A stretch of DNA of 18,040 nt from positions 5,593 to 23,632 of the forward strand of contig DKNM01000144.1 of assembly GCA_002470695.1 (NCBI GenBank), given 5' to 3'. Of the stretch, positions 15,628 to 18,040 are shown one piece after another. This stretch comes from Candidatus Neomicrothrix sp. UBA7388. Lineage in GTDB: Bacteria > Actinomycetota > Acidimicrobiia > Acidimicrobiales > Poriferisodalaceae. A model generated the notes under the pieces. The model worked only from the letters and a program-made list of their open reading frames with translations, was not told the origin of the DNA and did no database searches. How positions within the stretch are numbered: the stretch's first letter is position 1; each line of letters starts with the position of its first letter. A program made the position numbers and the translations under genes.

Positions 15628-16317
15628 ATGCCAACCACAGTCATCACGGGAGCCAATCGAGGAATCGGGCTCGAACTCGTGCGCCAGTGCTTAAATCGGG
15701 GCGATTTTGTGATCGCTGGCTGTAGAAACCCAAGCGAGGCTAGAGACCTTCAAGATCTCAACCCCCAAAAGGTATTGCCAGTCGACGTCAGCGACGAGGC
15801 ATCGGTCGAACGGTTCGAAAAGGCGCTAGATATTCCAATCGATACTCTTATCAATAACGCCGGTTCCAGCTCGTCAAACCTCGGCATACCCAAGGGTTCA
15901 GCAGGCGTGCTTGAGGCACCAATGGATAAGACTCTGGACTTAATAAGAGTTAACGGTCTCAGCGCTGCTCTGGTGACTAGGTCGCTGCTCCCCCATCTGT
16001 CGCCCGGTGCACGTGTCGCCAATGTGAGCAGCCAGATCGGGTCAATGATCGTCGGTGCGAATTTTGATGATTTACCTTACGCGGCCTCTAAAGCGGTAAT
16101 GAATATAATCACCGTTCAGCTAGCCACTCAGCTACGCGCAAAAGAAATTGTTGTTTGCGCTTTTCATCCAGGCTGGGTACGCACAGACATGGGCGGCAAA
16201 TCAGCCGATATTAGCGTCGAGGAATCAGTAACAGGGATGCTGAAAAGCATCGAACAATTGACAGCGGAAAACACGGGTTCCTTCTTGCGTTGGGACGGGT
16301 CAACACATCCTTGGTAG
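15628..16317 (+). CDS. Short-chain dehydrogenase/reductase (SDR), sniffer/C-factor-like
   Basis: This classical SDR of 229 aa has the NAD(P) glycine motif TGANRGIG at 7-14, NNAG at 76-79, an active-site serine in VSSQIGS (about 134-135) and Y151-AAS-K155. The compact length, the start TTVITGANRGIGLELV and the CAFHPGWVRTDMGG segment resemble the C-factor/sniffer carbonyl-reductase-like group. The Arg in TGANRG and CRNP at 32-34 hint at NADP preference, as inference. GGAG at 15619-15622 lies 5 nt before the ATG. It is 28 bp after the antiporter and 39 bp before the hydrolase, so it is probably co-transcribed. The substrate is unknown. Confidence 0.9.
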   Translation: MPTTVITGANRGIGLELVRQCLNRGDFVIAGCRNPSEARDLQDLNPQKVLPVDVSDEASVERFEKALDIPIDTLINNAGSSSSNLGIPKGSAGVLEAPMDKTLDLIRVNGLSAALVTRSLLPHLSPGARVANVSSQIGSMIVGANFDDLPYAASKAVMNIITVQLATQLRAKEIVVCAFHPGWVRTDMGGKSADISVEESVTGMLKSIEQLTAENTGSFLRWDGSTHPW

Positions 16318-16342
16318 CAACACAAAAGAGTTCCTCAAGCTC

Positions 16343-16348
16343 TAAGAT
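16343..16348 (+). promoter_or_regulatory. Possible -10 box before the alpha/beta hydrolase
   Basis: TAAGAT lies 8 nt before the GTG at 16357, and no Shine-Dalgarno is seen in the 39-bp spacer. This could give a leaderless transcript for the hydrolase alone. There is no recognisable -35 box, so it is a weak call. Confidence 0.25.
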
Positions 16349-16356
16349 CTCGCTTC

Positions 16357-17232
16357 GTGAGAACAGTAAAACTCAGAGGCGCAGACGGCCTAGAACTTAC
16401 AGCAGACGAATGGGGCAGCCCATCACAACCTGGAGTTCTTTTGTGCCACGGAGCAGGGCAAAATAGGCAGGCCTGGAAGAAGTCCGCGGAGATCTTGGCC
16501 AATCGCGGTCGGTTTGTTGTGGCTCTTGATGCTCGAGGACATGGAGAAAGCGACTGGTCCGACGAAGAGAAATACGATTCAGAAGACATTGGTCGCGACA
16601 TCCTTAACGCTCTTGAGCGTTTCCCATCACCCCCAGCGATAGTTGGTGCCTCGATGGGAGGGATGGCAAGTTTGGCTGCGCAACGAATGACAGCAAGACA
16701 GCTATATAGCGCGTTGGTTTTAGTCGACATCAGCCCACACTTTGATGTAGATGGCGCACGAAAGATAATGGCGTTCATGTCAGGCAACCCCGACGGATTC
16801 GCGACCCTCGAGGAGGCCGCAGAAAGAATTTCTGCTTACAACCCGCATCGGGAGCGGCCCACCAACCCAAGTGGTTTAACTCGAGTTCTGAAGCAGCTTC
16901 CCGATGGACGTTGGACATGGAAGTGGGACCCGGCTTACGTGACTTCAAAGCCGGGCTTCAATACACAAAACAAAGATGTTCTTGCCGAGCATATGGAACG
17001 TGTTAGCCGCATTATGTCCGAGGGACTTAAAGCGACTACCTCCCCAATTCTTCTCGTTCGTGGCGGACAGTCAGAATTAGTAACCGCAAGCGCTGTGCGC
17101 AGCTTTCTTGAGTTGGTTCCGGAAGCAGAATTCGTCGACGTGGCCGGAACAGGACATATGGTCGCTGGCGACGACAACGACGCTTTCACCGATGCAGTAA
17201 TCGACTTCTTAGATCGCCACCACCCTTCTTGA
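16357..17232 (+). CDS. Alpha/beta hydrolase
   Basis: This 291-aa alpha/beta-hydrolase-fold enzyme starts at GTG 16357. The oxyanion region is LLCHGAGQNRQAW (28-40), followed by DARGHGESDW (58-67). The nucleophile elbow GASMGG carries Ser99, and the C-terminal GTGHMVAGD carries the catalytic His (267). The acid position in LLVRGGQSELV reads Glu240 where relatives usually have Asp (RGGxSD), so the charge-relay residue may be altered or lie elsewhere. Substrates in this family (esters, lactones, haloalkanes) cannot be separated from sequence. It is the last gene of the plus-strand run and converges on an MFS gene. With the upstream dehydratase and dehydrogenase it could cleave an ester or lactone, as inference. 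Confidence 0.88.
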   Translation: MRTVKLRGADGLELTADEWGSPSQPGVLLCHGAGQNRQAWKKSAEILANRGRFVVALDARGHGESDWSDEEKYDSEDIGRDILNALERFPSPPAIVGASMGGMASLAAQRMTARQLYSALVLVDISPHFDVDGARKIMAFMSGNPDGFATLEEAAERISAYNPHRERPTNPSGLTRVLKQLPDGRWTWKWDPAYVTSKPGFNTQNKDVLAEHMERVSRIMSEGLKATTSPILLVRGGQSELVTASAVRSFLELVPEAEFVDVAGTGHMVAGDDNDAFTDAVIDFLDRHHPS

Positions 17233-17340
17233 AACTACGAGGCGTGCAACAACTGCGCACCTAGCTTGCCCAGAGCAGACTAATTGTCGGCAACGGAGCG
17301 CCACGAGATTAAGACCATGGTTCTTTTCCCAAGCAGGTAA
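17233..17340. terminator. Convergent intergenic region with imperfect hairpin
   Basis: The 108 bp between convergent genes contain AGGCGTGCA at 17240-17248 and TGCGCACCT at 17254-17262 around a 5-nt loop. They pair over 9 positions with one mismatch and one G-T wobble. No T tract follows. It may end the plus-strand operon in the loose way common in high-GC bacteria. Nothing else is recognisable in this stretch. Confidence 0.35.
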
Positions 17341-18040
17341 TTAAGTGATCGCCGGGTGCCGCGACTTCCAACTGAACAAAACTGGCAACCCGAAGGCGGC
17401 CAGAGCCGCCGCTCCATAGAACGCAGCGACCGTTGAACCACTGAGCCAAGCGACTACGCCTAGAAGAGGGCCACCAATACCACCTGACAATTCAAAAAAC
17501 ATAGTAAACGTGCTCATCGCCTGAGCCCGCTCATTTTCCGGCACTCCATCCACTGCAGCCACCATCAACGCCGGGTACAAGAGAGAACCTCCTATTGCCA
17601 AAACCGCCGCTCCTATAAACATTCCGGAACGCGAAACGAAACTACCCATTATCAGCATTCCGATGGAAGAGCCGACTAAAGCAAGAGTTGCAGTTTTTGC
17701 AGTCCCAAGCGCATCGGGCAAACGACTGCACAGCAAACGAAGAATCAGAACAAGCAACCCGTACAAAGCGTAAATTGGCCCAGCATCTCCCAAAGATCTT
17801 TCGTCCATAATTTTTGGCATGAACCCGTGAAGCGCTGGGAAAATCATTATCCCCAAGGCCATCACCACGCCAGGCCAAATCGCAGAGCGGTAGAGGAGCT
17901 TACGCTTCATCGCAGTTGCAGGATCTTCGGATTGTCTGGCTTCACTGCTAACGAAATCCGGCAGCCAGCAGCCTACGATGGCGGCAACACCCATACATAA
18001 GCCGCCAAGCAAAAACCCTCCGTCAAACCCCCAACGCGCT
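17341..18040 (-). CDS. MFS transporter, C-terminal half (cut by right window edge)
   Basis: The minus-strand frame stays open from the right edge to its stop at 17341 (about 233 codons). Near the edge it reads ARWGFDGGFLLGGLCMG, a membrane helix, so the TTG at 18012 is not a true start and the N-terminal half lies outside. A central basic loop (DPATAMKRKLLYRS) joins the halves, then about six membrane helices follow, including GVVMALGIMIFPALHGF and YGLLVLILRLL. After it comes SRLPDALG, resembling the MFS loop motif between helices 8 and 9. The end is WKSRHPAIT. MFS drug or metabolite exporter is the likely class; substrate unknown. It converges on the alpha/beta hydrolase and belongs to another transcription unit. 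Confidence 0.85.
   Translation of the reverse strand, partial: ARWGFDGGFLLGGLCMGVAAIVGCWLPDFVSSEARQSEDPATAMKRKLLYRSAIWPGVVMALGIMIFPALHGFMPKIMDERSLGDAGPIYALYGLLVLILRLLCSRLPDALGTAKTATLALVGSSIGMLIMGSFVSRSGMFIGAAVLAIGGSLLYPALMVAAVDGVPENERAQAMSTFTMFFELSGGIGGPLLGVVAWLSGSTVAAFYGAAALAAFGLPVLFSWKSRHPAIT

Noticed and set aside
18010..18012. TTG as the start of the MFS protein
   Set aside because: The frame continues upstream to the edge with hydrophobic helix sequence (GFDGGFLLGG), so the gene is truncated by the window.
1..18040. Mobile element, phage, CRISPR or defence island
   Set aside because: No transposase, integrase, repeat array, terminal inverted repeats or defence-family motif was seen; all genes look like metabolic or transport chromosomal genes.

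Overview
The window looks like a piece of chromosome from a free-living, probably marine or freshwater actinobacterium; Acidimicrobiia is my best guess, not a demonstrated assignment. The signs are compact gene packing, frequent GTG starts, several -10-like TAnnnT boxes 6-8 nt before start codons as in leaderless transcripts, a fused tandem CaiB/BaiF CoA-transferase, a DUF6457 protein beside a molybdoenzyme, and a group-1 luciferase-like flavoenzyme. I see no rRNA, tRNA, CRISPR array, insertion sequence or phage gene.

Left block (1-10606, all minus strand): nine genes run without a break. In transcription order they are a tandem CoA-transferase, a CinA-C-like protein, an LLM flavin oxidoreductase, a BisC/DorA-type molybdopterin oxidoreductase, a small DUF6457 protein, an O-acetylhomoserine sulfhydrylase (MetY), a CoA-binding Rossmann protein, a lipoprotein with thioredoxin, NHL and DsbD-N-like parts, and an exported protein cut by the left edge. 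Junctions are 4-bp ATGA overlaps or gaps of at most 35 bp, so transcription and translation are probably coupled. An oxide reductase, a flavin monooxygenase-like protein and MetY together suggest organosulfur turnover as a hypothesis, but the substrates cannot be read from sequence.

Middle (10607-12865): a divergent 44-bp spacer leads into an acyl-CoA-dehydrogenase-like flavoprotein on the plus strand. It converges, with 6 bp between stop codons, on a metallo-beta-lactamase-fold lactonase-like protein on the minus strand. A short perfect hairpin spans both stop codons. The next 268 bp separate the lactonase from the right operon and hold a 14-bp palindrome, a TTGACA box and a 25-codon upstream ORF whose stop overlaps the next start codon.

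Right block (12866-17232, plus strand): an IlvD/Edd-family dehydratase resembling sugar-acid dehydratases, a CaCA-type cation antiporter, a short-chain dehydrogenase and an alpha/beta hydrolase lie in one direction with short spacers. A dehydratase plus dehydrogenase plus hydrolase or lactonase set fits sugar-acid or lactone catabolism, as inference only. The right end holds the C-terminal half of an MFS transporter on the minus strand, convergent to the hydrolase and cut by the window edge.
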